A stretch of 64,000 nt of DNA from Fodinibacter sp963811825 (GCA_963811825.1 CAWESS010000023.1:104149-168148); one strand, 5' to 3'. Counted from the first letter of the stretch, positions 18,432-25,925 are shown. Notes: a model not told the origin generated them from the letters alone. Translations and numbers: made by a program.

Positions 18432-18599
18432 ATGAACTGGGACGGGTTGGGCATGCTCATAGGTTCGCTTCCGGGCGCCGGGATCGGAGGCCTTGTCGGC
18501 GCCCTGCTTGCAGCGTTCACGTTTGAATCCTTTGCCAGCGCCTGCCCCATGGGGGGTCCATTCGTCGGCATTTGCGCCAGCCGGCGTCTGAATCTGTGA
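18432..18599 (+). CDS. Possible small hydrophobic protein (55 aa)
   Basis: A short frame starts at ATG 18432 after a purine-rich run. It reads MNWDGLGMLIGSLPGAGIGG and continues LVGALLAAFTFESFA before a cysteine-containing tail. One glycine-rich membrane segment is likely. No family is recognised. The C-terminal part looks out of place, so it could be a truncated gene. The frame is too short for composition to prove coding. Confidence 0.3.
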   Translation: MNWDGLGMLIGSLPGAGIGGLVGALLAAFTFESFASACPMGGPFVGICASRRLNL

Positions 18600-18837
18600 C
18601 GGGAAACTCCGCTCGCGCGGACCGCCAAGATGCGTCACTTCACGCCTGTTGGCCAGGCCGTCGCTGGCCGCCAACTATGTTTCCCACCCGTACCCCGGGC
18701 TGGCCCACCCGTGCGCGCTCCAAGACCGCATTTGAAGCGTCGATCTTGCGCCACTGCTCCAGGATCGGTGGAAGACTTCCGAAGGAGGAAGGTCCCGCCG
18801 CAGGGGCGAGCGGGTGGCGGCTGGTTGTCGGGTGGTG
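18600..18837. other. Non-coding stretch before the RsbW-like gene
   Basis: No convincing frame. GAAGGAGGAAGG near 18780-18791 looks like a ribosome site but has no start at a proper distance, which may point to a lost or remodelled gene start. Confidence 0.3.
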
Positions 18838-19233
18838 ATGGGGTATCGAGCAGTGATCTTCGGCCAGGAGCAGACGTGGGAGCTGGGGGCGGGTCTGTCG
18901 GCCGCTTCCGAGGCACGACGACACATCGCCCAGGCCTGCGCGGGGATGCCCGAGGAGACGGTGTACACGGCGCGTCTGTTGGTCACCGAGCTGGTCTCCA
19001 ACGCGGTGCTCCACGGCTACGGGACGGTCCTGCTCATCGTGGTGCGTGACCAGGGCCGGGTGCGGGTCGAGGTCCACGACGACAGTCCCCGCCCGCCAAT
19101 GGTCGTCGACGGGCCTCCCTTGGCTGAGCACGGTGCCGGCCTGCGGCTGGTGTCGGCGCTGGCCGGCAGCTGGGGAACCAGCCCCCGTGGTGAGGGTCGG
19201 CCGGGTAAGCGAGTGTGGTTCACCCTGCCCTGA
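18838..19233 (+). CDS. RsbW-like ATP-binding protein (HATPase_c, anti-sigma kinase type)
   Basis: This 131-residue single-domain GHKL ATPase has the N box LLVTELVSNAVLHGYG, the G1 region VEVHDDSPRPP and the C-terminal GAGLRLVSALAGSWG. This is the actinobacterial stand-alone family related to RsbW/SpoIIAB, which phosphorylate an anti-sigma antagonist or bind a sigma factor. No sigma factor or antagonist is immediately adjacent; the coiled-coil ANTAR gene lies upstream and an ANTAR relic downstream, so a signalling link is possible but unproved. I use ATG 18838; GTG codons directly upstream (18832, 18835) are alternatives. Confidence 0.82.
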   Translation: MGYRAVIFGQEQTWELGAGLSAASEARRHIAQACAGMPEETVYTARLLVTELVSNAVLHGYGTVLLIVVRDQGRVRVEVHDDSPRPPMVVDGPPLAEHGAGLRLVSALAGSWGTSPRGEGRPGKRVWFTLP

Positions 19234-19729
19234 GGGCAGCACTTCGCGGCCCGCCGCAAGAGTTGCTTCAAATACGAAGGTCTCATCTCGGCGGACACAG
19301 CAGGTCAAAGCTCCGGCCACGGGGGCAGACTCGAATCAGTGGAACGCAGGCCCTCTGCTTTCCATCCGCGGATGCGCGGGGAAGCAGATGTCACGGTCAC
19401 GTGGAGTTCCTGAGGGCGTGTATGGGGTTCTTGCCGCGCCGGGGTCAGCTGGATCCTGGCGCTCCCTCCGAGGCGATGCGGGTGCTCTCGGCGCAGGTGG
19501 CCGCGGCTGGCGGCCAGAAACCGCTGGACCGGCTGTGTCCGACGTGCTCCGAGCAGCCAGCCAGAACTCCAACCGCAAGCTCGCCGCCCCCCCACGTACC
19601 CGCACCCAACGACCGCTCACGCACCGAACGACCGACCGACGGAAGAACCCCAAATAGCGCTGAGGCTCTGGGGCGCGGTGCGATCAGTGGCGCAACGACG
19701 CACGGAGTGCGGGCTTGGCGCGCGGCCGC
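19234..19729. other. About 500 bp holding only the ANTAR relic
   Basis: Apart from the relic at 19520-19590 I find no gene. Open frames on both strands are arginine/proline-rich and have no family match. Confidence 0.35.
19520..19590 (+). pseudogene. Relic of an ANTAR-domain gene
   Basis: One frame reads VSDVLRAASQNSNRKLA, matching the last half of an ANTAR domain (compare VLRVASQDSNRKLADVA in the gene at 713-1530). The sequence before and after does not continue the domain in any frame. Only the strongest-conserved helix is left, so this is most simply a decayed gene. Confidence 0.5.
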
Positions 19730-19930
19730 CTAGTCCGGAAGTAGCCGCCACTCCACGACGGACAGCCCGAGATCACCCAGGCGAGCCAGCAGTGTCTGGA
19801 CCTCCGACTCGTCTTGTAACGGACCGAACAAGCTGGTGCCGCCCGTGGGGTACTGAGTGCTCCGCAGTCCGGGTAGCTGCACGACGACGTCGCTTTCCAC
19901 GGCGTCCTTGACGATGAACTCGTAACGCAT
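19730..19930 (-). CDS. Conserved small protein of unknown function (66 aa)
   Basis: The ATG at 19930 follows GGCGGAGG at good spacing. The product begins MRYEFIVKDAV and ends LARLGDLGLSVVEWRLLPD, with a GGTSLFGPLQDES segment between. This start/middle/end pattern is familiar from a widespread actinobacterial family of small alpha/beta proteins of unknown role. It shows no membrane segment or metal motif. It stands alone between an ANTAR relic and the RemA-like gene. Confidence 0.68.
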   Translation of the reverse strand: MRYEFIVKDAVESDVVVQLPGLRSTQYPTGGTSLFGPLQDESEVQTLLARLGDLGLSVVEWRLLPD

Positions 19931-20054
19931 GGGACAACCTCCGCCCAACAGTGTCGGAGGCCGCTTTCTGACCAAGGTCCACAATGTCAGCGCTCACGCC
20001 GGGTGTACACCCTCCTATCGAGTCACTCCCCCTGACCGCGCTTTGGCGCGACTA

Positions 20055-20378
20055 TCAGGAATCAGGGTCGGTCGTTGAAGCGAGAAGCCGTCGTGCGCGA
20101 CGACCAAGGTCATTCAGGTCCACCCGGCCCGCATCGGCTGCCGCCGCTAGCCGGGCGGCCAGGTCCAACGCCTCGTCGAGTTCAGGCCCGGCGATTGCGG
20201 CCTCCTGCCCCATGTCACGGAGGATGGTGGCCTCGGTCCTCGAGGCGATCAAGGGTTCGGCGACTCCATCGATCCACACCCGGGTGCGGCGGCCATCACC
20301 GCGTTCCTCGCCGCTGATTCGCTCGAGAGCGAAGATGCGGTCTGCGCGCGCGAACTTGCCGAAGCCCAAGGCCACCAT
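20055..20378 (-). CDS. RemA/DUF370-like putative DNA-binding protein
   Basis: The 107-residue product opens MVALGFGKFARADRIFALE and then has GDGRRTRVWIDGVAEPLIAS. Both segments resemble RemA (DUF370), whose family starts with a GFGN..ADRI motif and carries GRRTRAVI; RemA is a DNA-binding regulator of matrix genes in Bacillus. The C-terminal 45 residues (helical, alanine-rich, ending LGRRARRLLAS) go beyond the usual RemA length. The ATG at 20378 begins exactly at the conserved core, but a GTG at 20396 is also in frame and neither has a strong ribosome site. The assignment is from motif likeness only. Confidence 0.55.
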   Translation of the reverse strand: MVALGFGKFARADRIFALERISGEERGDGRRTRVWIDGVAEPLIASRTEATILRDMGQEAAIAGPELDEALDLAARLAAAADAGRVDLNDLGRRARRLLASTTDPDS

Positions 20379-20640
20379 TCGAGTGTCTGACGCCACCTGG
20401 ACATCTTGACACCACCCACCCCACCCCGTCAGGCCCTGCTTCGGCGCGCTGCTGGCGGGTGCTGTGCGATCAGTGACTGATGAGCGGCGTGGCTTCGCCG
20501 CCAGGGATCGCTTCCCGAGCCCGTCATGGGCGATGGGTGTGTCCAAGATGTGCACCCGCTCGGCAGACTCCACCGTCAGTACGCTGCCCAGCCCTGGTGT
20601 GCGAGGCATCGGGCGGCGCCGGCCTCTACAGTTGGGGCGC

Positions 20641-21174
20641 ATGAGCGTCCGGGTCGGCTTCTTGCGCGCGGTGAACCTCGGAGGCCGCCGTGTGCCGATG
20701 ACCCGCCTGGTGGCGGTCTGCGAGGGTCTCGGTTACGCCGACGTGTGGACCTACGTCAACAGCGGCAACGTCGTGTTCGACACAACTGGAGCGCGGGCAT
20801 CGGTCGAAGCGGTGATGCAGAAGGCCTTGGAAGACGAGTTCGGCTTCGAATGCACGACCTTCGTCCGGACGGCGAAGCAGTTGAGGAACGTCCTCGACGC
20901 CCGGCCCTTCACGCTGGCAGCGAGCGACACACACTTCGTGACGTTCCTGAAGAAGGCTCCGTCCACGGGCGATGCCAAGCGTCTTGAGGGACTGTCAAAC
21001 GACTTCGACACCCTGGTCGTCCACGGCGCCGAGGTGCACTGGCGCATGCGGGGCCGCTCCACCGACTCCCACCTCGGCAAGCGTGACTGGGAGAAGGTCC
21101 TGGGCACCGTTAGCAGCACCAGTCGCAACGTCACGATGCTGACGAAACTCATGGCGAAGCTCGACGCCGCGTAG
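20641..21174 (+). CDS. DUF1697 family protein
   Basis: This 177-residue protein has the classic DUF1697 opening VGFLRAVNLGGRRVPMTRL and the following VWTYVNSGNVVFDT. Later conserved pieces are CTTFVRTAKQLRNVL and a C-terminal RDWEKVLGTVSSTSRNVTML, where the family usually reads TxRNWxT. The function is unknown; the family is widespread in bacteria and usually monocistronic. The start is ATG 20641. It is convergent with the stressosome operon. Confidence 0.9.
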   Translation: MSVRVGFLRAVNLGGRRVPMTRLVAVCEGLGYADVWTYVNSGNVVFDTTGARASVEAVMQKALEDEFGFECTTFVRTAKQLRNVLDARPFTLAASDTHFVTFLKKAPSTGDAKRLEGLSNDFDTLVVHGAEVHWRMRGRSTDSHLGKRDWEKVLGTVSSTSRNVTMLTKLMAKLDAA

Positions 21175-21231
21175 GAGCCGCCGGGCCGGTGCCGTCCAGG
21201 AGAGCCGGGCCCGGCACAGCCCGGAGCCCTA

Positions 21232-21543
21232 TCAGTCGTCCGGGGCGGTCGGTGTGGTGTGCAGTGCCCGGTGCGTCATGTCGAAGGTCGAGAGCACCTC
21301 GACGAGGAAGCTGCTGGCTGCCTGCAGCACCCGCCCGGTGTCGGCCGCGGGGGAGTCGGACAGCACCTCCGCGAGCACGACGTGGTGCACCTGCACGAGG
21401 TCGAGCAGGCTCACCCGGTCGGTGACGGCGCGCCGACCGAGGTCGTAGCCGATGGCGAGCGCGGATTCGTTGTGGCGGGGGAGGGACCGCAGGAACGCCG
21501 CCCGGTAGTCCCTCAGGACGTCCTGGAGGTCAGCGTCCGCCAC
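21232..21543 (-). CDS. Free-standing RsbU N-terminal (RsbT-binding) domain protein
   Basis: The 103-residue product reads LQDVLRDYRAAFLRSLPRHN, then ESALAIGYDLGRRAVTDRVS and LLDLVQVHHVVLAEVL. This matches the helical N-terminal domain of the phosphatase RsbU, the part that binds the switch kinase RsbT. The PP2C catalytic domain is absent; the gene ends after the helical domain. It is the last gene of the stressosome operon and overlaps rsbS. I start it at GTG 21543 because AGGGGAG sits 7 nt upstream; GTG 21567 is the longer option. It may dock the RsbT part of the sigma-RsbT fusion encoded three genes upstream. Confidence 0.7.
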   Translation of the reverse strand: MADADLQDVLRDYRAAFLRSLPRHNESALAIGYDLGRRAVTDRVSLLDLVQVHHVVLAEVLSDSPAADTGRVLQAASSFLVEVLSTFDMTHRALHTTPTAPDD

Positions 21544-21928
21544 GGCTCGCTCCCCTGGGGTGATCACGCAACCGAGCCAGGTGGGCCAAGCCCTCCTCCA
21601 GGTCGAGCGCGGTGGCGATGCTGCCCATGTCCATCCCCAGGCGCACCATCGCGTACGCGACGTCGGGTTGGATGCCGACCACCACCGTCACAGCTCCCCG
21701 CAGGCGCGCCATCTCGGCGATTCCTCGCAGGGTCCGCGAGCCGAAGCTGTCGAGGACGTCGAGCGCAGCGACGTCGATGATGACCCCGCGCGCGCGGTAG
21801 TCCCCGATCTGCTGCACGAGGTCGACCTGGAATCGATGCATCTCCGAGTCGTCGAGGGCACCGTTGACCGACGCCACGAGGGTGTCCCCCTGGCGCAGGA
21901 TCGAGACGAGTGCCGGTCCGGTGTTCAC
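21530..21928 (-). CDS. rsbS: RsbS-like STAS-domain stressosome scaffold protein
   Basis: This is a single STAS domain of 132 residues. The phosphorylation site is visible as Ser61 in DVLDSFGSRTLRG, at the place of Ser59 in Bacillus RsbS by my alignment. RsbS forms the core of the stressosome with RsbR and holds RsbT until RsbT phosphorylates it. The GTG start overlaps the rsbR stop by 4 bases, and its end overlaps the RsbU_N-like gene. The C-terminal tail (HPRGASRGGR) is unrelated to the fold. Confidence 0.85.
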   Translation of the reverse strand: MNTGPALVSILRQGDTLVASVNGALDDSEMHRFQVDLVQQIGDYRARGVIIDVAALDVLDSFGSRTLRGIAEMARLRGAVTVVVGIQPDVAYAMVRLGMDMGSIATALDLEEGLAHLARLRDHPRGASRGGR

Positions 21929-22818
21929 GACTCGTCAGCCACCTCCGTACGCGTGGTGCGGTAGCCCAGCAGCCGCTCTGCCTCCTCGAGGCCGCCCTGG
22001 AGGTCGCCGATGGTGTTCATCTTGCTCAGGTCAACCCCGATCGTGACCAAGGTCTGCGCAATCGTGGGCGAGAGCCCGGTGATGATGACGCTGGCACCCA
22101 TGAGCCGGGAGGCGTCGACCGTCTGGACGAGGTGGTTGGCAACGGTCTCGTCGACATCCGGCGCACCCGTGATGTCCATGACGACCACCTTGGCCCGGTG
22201 GGTGCGGATGCCGGTGAGCAGCTGCTCGGTCAGCTGCTTGGCGCGGTCGCTGTCCAGCACCCCGATGATGGGCAGGATGAGCAACCGCTCCCGCACGGGA
22301 AGCACCGGGGTGGAGAGCTCACGGATGGCGTCCTGCTGTTGACGGATGACCCGCTCCCGTTCGTCAACGAAGCTCACGGCCACGGTGTTCGCGATCCGGT
22401 TCGCCGCGGGCTCGTAGGCGTCGAGAACCTCGTTGAGGAGAGCGAAGTCGTCCTGGTACTTCTCGAAGAGGGACCGCGCCAGGACGTCGCGCAGCAACAG
22501 CACGATCCCGACCACCTCGTGCGTCTCCACGCCTCGGGGGATGATCCGCTCGGACAGGTCACGGGCGTAGTGCTGCAGCGCCTCGACGCTGCCGGTCTCG
22601 AGGACCTCCACGTAGTTGTCGTAGACCGACGTCGTCTCGTTGGCCATCTCCTGCGGGGTCATGGCCTCGAGGAGGTGGGCCTCACGGATCCGGGAGGACC
22701 ATTCGTCGCGAAGCTTCGCGCGGTGCTCACGCAGATGGGCGACGAGCTGGGGCAGCAGCTGCTCGCCGGCCAGGGTGAGGCCGTGCTCCGGGTAGGAGTC
22801 TGTGTCCAGGTCACTCAT
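21925..22818 (-). CDS. rsbR: RsbR-like stressosome sensor protein
   Basis: In this 297-residue protein an N-terminal helical/globin-like RsbR domain (about 15-160) is joined by the helix DERERVIRQQQDAIRELSTP to a C-terminal STAS domain (about 170-285, VRERLLILPIIGVLDSDRAK onward, ending GVDLSKMNTIGDLQGGL). The two sites phosphorylated by RsbT in Bacillus RsbRA are both threonine there; by eye they align with Ser in VLDSDRA and Glu in PDVDETVA here. RsbR turrets sense stress and with RsbS capture RsbT. It overlaps the sigma-RsbT gene by 8 bases and rsbS by 4. Confidence 0.87.
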   Translation of the reverse strand: MSDLDTDSYPEHGLTLAGEQLLPQLVAHLREHRAKLRDEWSSRIREAHLLEAMTPQEMANETTSVYDNYVEVLETGSVEALQHYARDLSERIIPRGVETHEVVGIVLLLRDVLARSLFEKYQDDFALLNEVLDAYEPAANRIANTVAVSFVDERERVIRQQQDAIRELSTPVLPVRERLLILPIIGVLDSDRAKQLTEQLLTGIRTHRAKVVVMDITGAPDVDETVANHLVQTVDASRLMGASVIITGLSPTIAQTLVTIGVDLSKMNTIGDLQGGLEEAERLLGYRTTRTEVADES

Positions 22819-23935
22819 GCTGGGCCTTTCTGTCGAACCACTTGGTCATCGTGATCGTGGTGCCTCGTCCCACCTGGGAGTCGATCTCGAACTCGTCCAT
22901 GAGCCGGCGTGAGCCCGGCAGTCCCAACCCCAGGCCGTCGCTGGTGCTGTAACCGTCGGTCAGGGCCGCGCTGACGTCCGCGATCCCGGGACCGGCGTCG
23001 CGGGCGACGACGCGGACCCCACGGCGCGGGGCGAGCAGCTCGATGGTGATCTCCCCCGTTCCTGCGAAGCGAACGATGTTGCGCGCGACCTCGGAGACGG
23101 CGGTGGCCAGGAGAGTGAGATCGGTCCGGGAGAAGCCCGCGCGCTCGGCCAGCCCGCGGGCCGCCTTGCGGGCGCGAACGATGTCGGGGTCGGAGCCGAT
23201 CGGCAGTGTCGCGACGTCGTCGCGGGTGGGTCCACGACTCAGCAGCGGCTCGCTGAGTCCCGCACAGAGCTCGCACTCGAGGAGGTGCTGTGCGGCGTTG
23301 GTCTCTGCCTGGCGCCGACGGTCAGCGCTCGACAGCGCCAACAGCACCCGTCGGCACTGGTCGGTCGGTGGTTCCACGTGTTCGAGGGCAAGGAGGTACT
23401 CGACCCGAAGGCGTGCGCGAGTGCGCTTGAGCGAGGCGGCGACCGCACCCGCCGTGCTGCCGGAACCCTCCGCCAGCGAGCTCATGTCCTTTCCGTCCAC
23501 CTCGTGGGCCAGCAATGCCTGGCGTTCGCGATCGGTGAGTCGCGAGAGCGCCACTGCCATGGCGCGCTGCTCCTCGGATGCCACAAGGTGGTCCTCCACC
23601 TGCTCGGGCTCACTCGGGTCATGGGCCCGGTGCTGGTTACGAGCGGAACGGTCCTGCTGACGCCAGAGGCTCGCGACGACGTTGCGCACCGTCGCGATGG
23701 CATACGGCTCGAGCATCCCCGGCTCGATGCGGTCCCGAGCGGCGAGGACCCGCACGAGCGTCTCCTGCACGAGGTCCTCAGCCGCCGGGTGCTGCCCCAC
23801 GCGTGCGGCGACGATCCGCCGCAGCATGGGGATGAGGTCGGCGACCTCATCCACCGTGCCGACGTCGTCGATCGTGCCGCTCTCCGGCGGCTCGTCGGCG
23901 ACCACGCGTTGACTCACGGCCTCGACCCTACGCAT
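22811..23935 (-). CDS. ECF-like sigma factor fused to RsbT switch kinase
   Basis: One 374-residue frame. Residues about 30-100 are sigma region 2 (IVAARVGQHPAAEDLVQETL, then EPYAIATVRNVVASLWRQQD). Residues about 122-178 are region 4 (LTDRERQALLAHEVDGKDM, then AGAVAASLKRTRARLRVEY). Residues 190-232 hold HLLECELC (His217, Cys221, Cys224), the Hx3Cx2C spacing of zinc-binding anti-sigma proteins. Residues about 245-370 are an RsbT-type kinase: AVSEVARNIVRFAGTGEI, ARDAGPGIADVSAALTDGYS, GLGLGLPGSRRLMDEFEI. RsbT phosphorylates RsbS and RsbR, whose genes follow at once with overlapping ends. The fusion implies that the stressosome could trap and release a sigma factor directly. The start is ATG 23935; GTG 23917 is an alternative. 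Confidence 0.88.
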   Translation of the reverse strand: MRRVEAVSQRVVADEPPESGTIDDVGTVDEVADLIPMLRRIVAARVGQHPAAEDLVQETLVRVLAARDRIEPGMLEPYAIATVRNVVASLWRQQDRSARNQHRAHDPSEPEQVEDHLVASEEQRAMAVALSRLTDRERQALLAHEVDGKDMSSLAEGSGSTAGAVAASLKRTRARLRVEYLLALEHVEPPTDQCRRVLLALSSADRRRQAETNAAQHLLECELCAGLSEPLLSRGPTRDDVATLPIGSDPDIVRARKAARGLAERAGFSRTDLTLLATAVSEVARNIVRFAGTGEITIELLAPRRGVRVVARDAGPGIADVSAALTDGYSTSDGLGLGLPGSRRLMDEFEIDSQVGRGTTITMTKWFDRKAQHE

Positions 23936-23979
23936 CGTCACGGCAGATCGGAGGTCTGCTGTCAGCCGTTGTGCAGGCT

Positions 23980-24150
23980 TCAATCGTTGGCGGCCGTGAG
24001 CTCCTCGCGGGGGGCGTCCGTCAGGTCCGAGAGCAGTGGATCCTCCTCGAGCGGATCGACGTACCCCGGCGGGGGCGGCGGATCCCGCAGCAGCGGCTCG
24101 CGGGCATCCCCGGAGGTTGCTGGTGAGGCGGTGGCGATCTGACGAGCCAT
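23980..24150 (-). CDS. Small acidic proline-rich protein (56 aa)
   Basis: A short frame from ATG 24150, with AAGGATCACC directly upstream as a good ribosome site, reads MARQIATASPATSGD and then LLRDPPPPPGYVDPLEED and LLSDLTDAPREELTA. Acidic and proline-rich, with no membrane segment; probably unstructured. It ends 44 bases before the sigma-RsbT gene on the same strand, so it may be the first gene of that operon. No family is recognised. Confidence 0.5.
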   Translation of the reverse strand: MARQIATASPATSGDAREPLLRDPPPPPGYVDPLEEDPLLSDLTDAPREELTAAND

Positions 24151-24297
24151 GGTGATCCTTGCGTGTGGATGGGGTGGGAACGGGTGGGGTGGGCCGGTGA
24201 CGGGTGGCTCTGGACGGGCGAGCGCACCAGGCCTCCATCCGCTGAAGCAGCAGGAGGGGGGCCAGGACGAGCAGCGGCAGGGCGAGCGCGAGGAGCC

Positions 24298-24732
24298 TCA
24301 CGGCACGGGACCGACGTTCGCCGACGGGACCACGGCAAGCGGTCGCCGCGTCGCAGGGTCGAGTCGTGGGAAGGCCAGCGCCGGATCGACCACAAAGCCG
24401 GTGACCTCCACCGTGATCCCCATGAGGTCGAGCTGAAATGGCCGGACCCACGGCCGGAACCCCCGCACGTCCTGGACGAGATCGGCCGGGGCCGTCGCCC
24501 GTCGAGTCCCGAGGGCGATGAGGCTGCCGTCGTCATCGCGCAGCTCGCCCGTGAAGAATCCGGTCACGAACACGCCGCGAGGCACGAAGACGAGCCGTTG
24601 CACGCGCACCGAACCGGTCATCCGTCCCGCGCGACCACGAGGTGACCGGAACGTGCCCCTGACGCTCGGGTGCCGCAACAGGCCGGGGGGGAGGTCTCGC
24701 GCGGAGCGAGGACGGAAGGCGATGACGGTCAT
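24298..24732 (-). CDS. Hypothetical protein, cytoplasmic paralog of the secreted protein upstream
   Basis: This 144-residue product starts at ATG 24732, with TGGAGGTCGTC in front. It reads RVQRLVFVPRGVFVTGFFTG, then ELRDDDGSLIALGTRR and FQLDLMGITVEVTGFVVDP. The order (an export-like beta segment, TGxL with DG, then LDLxGIxVEV) parallels the secreted protein at 24870-25418 (VVTLSGTIG, then LNLDLLGLVVDLSAISLDV). It lacks both the signal peptide and the cysteines. The two look like diverged members of one family side by side. Function unknown. Confidence 0.6.
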   Translation of the reverse strand: MTVIAFRPRSARDLPPGLLRHPSVRGTFRSPRGRAGRMTGSVRVQRLVFVPRGVFVTGFFTGELRDDDGSLIALGTRRATAPADLVQDVRGFRPWVRPFQLDLMGITVEVTGFVVDPALAFPRLDPATRRPLAVVPSANVGPVP

Positions 24733-24869
24733 GACGACCTCCAGGTTGGGTGGCGCAGTCGAGGGTCGGGGGTGATGGAGCGGACGACGTGGCGGGGACG
24801 CCAGTGGCGCAGGCAGTCCCCGCCACGTCTGCCGTGGACCGGTTTGTCAGAACCGGCCGGATGGTTGGG

Positions 24870-25418
24870 TCAGAGGCCCAGACCGGTCAGGAGGCGGTTG
24901 AGCAGGGCGGCGATGCCACCGAGCGCGCCACCGGGGCCGTCGAGCAGGCCGGCCACGGCGCAGAGCAGGTTGCCCAGCAGGTTGCCGGCACCCGGGACCG
25001 CGGTGACGTCGAGCGAGATCGCGGACAGGTCGACCACGAGACCCAGGAGGTCCAGGTTCAGCGGCCCGAGGTCCAGGTTGAGGATGCTGCAGCCGGCGTT
25101 GGTCGTGATGTCCTGGATCGGGGCCGTGAAGTCAGTGGGTGCCACCGTCACGGCACTGCCGGCCGTGCTGCCGATCGTGCCGGACAGCGTCACGACACCG
25201 TCGACGACGGAGGCCGTGAGGTCACTCAGCTGACCCACGAAGGCGCCAGCGCCCTCGACGGTGCCCGTGACCGGAATGACCGATGGCGCCGGCTGTGCCG
25301 CTGCGACGGCGGCCTTGGCGTTGGGGGCGGCGCTGGCCGACACGGCACCCGGGCCGAACCCGACAGCCCCTGCGAGCACGATGGCCGTCGCGGTTCCGAT
25401 GATCTTGGTCTTCACCAT
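24870..25418 (-). CDS. Secreted actinobacterial protein of unknown function
   Basis: The 182-residue protein has a clear Sec signal peptide (MVKTKIIGTATAIVLAGAVG, cleavage probably near SASAA). The mature part has GCSILNLDLGPLNLDLLGLV and GAGNLLGNLLCAVAGLLDG, a pair of segments with one cysteine each that recur in a large family of secreted actinobacterial proteins of unknown role; a disulfide between them is likely. The C-terminus is leucine-rich. GAAGGAGAACCACC precedes the ATG at 25418. The gene at 24298 looks like a relative without the export signal. Confidence 0.75.
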   Translation of the reverse strand: MVKTKIIGTATAIVLAGAVGFGPGAVSASAAPNAKAAVAAAQPAPSVIPVTGTVEGAGAFVGQLSDLTASVVDGVVTLSGTIGSTAGSAVTVAPTDFTAPIQDITTNAGCSILNLDLGPLNLDLLGLVVDLSAISLDVTAVPGAGNLLGNLLCAVAGLLDGPGGALGGIAALLNRLLTGLGL

Positions 25419-25925
25419 GGTGGTTCTCCTTCATGTGGACCCGAGAGTCCTCGCGGTCCTTCACTGATGGCAGCGGAGGTCGTCGTGCACCTGCTGCCCC
25501 TGACACAGGAGAAGTCGCCGCCACCACCCCGGCATGACGCGGGCGCCCTCGGGGCCCAGCGCCCGGAGTGCCCGGCTCGAGGGGAGCCGGACGAGGACCC
25601 CGCGGATACCTCCGCGTCATGCCCCAGGTTCCAAAGCGTCCTCACCTGTCAGGGGGGAGATTCGGTGCTCGGCGCACGCCACCCCCCAGGGGGCCCACAA
25701 CAGGGTGGCGGAAGCGAGGACCACTGATGAACGGTCCACCCCAAGGCGCTGCTGTGCGGTGTCGTCCACGCGGTCAGCCGACCCGGCCCGGACGAGCTCA
25801 TGGAATCGCGACGAGCGCCCAATTCGGCGCCACACCCTCACGCCTTGCGCACGCCTGAGGTGGCGTGCGGTGTGTCGGAGACTGCCGTCAGCCGTGCACG
25901 CACGCCAAGCGGGAGAAGCGACCGC
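25419..25925. other. About 500 bp without a supported gene
   Basis: This holds the promoter region of the secreted protein and then sequence with only arginine/proline-rich frames on both strands. A G/C-rich hairpin-like run (CACCCCCCAGGGGGCCC) occurs near 25680-25696. I see no tRNA, repeat or ribosome site tied to a frame. Confidence 0.35.
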
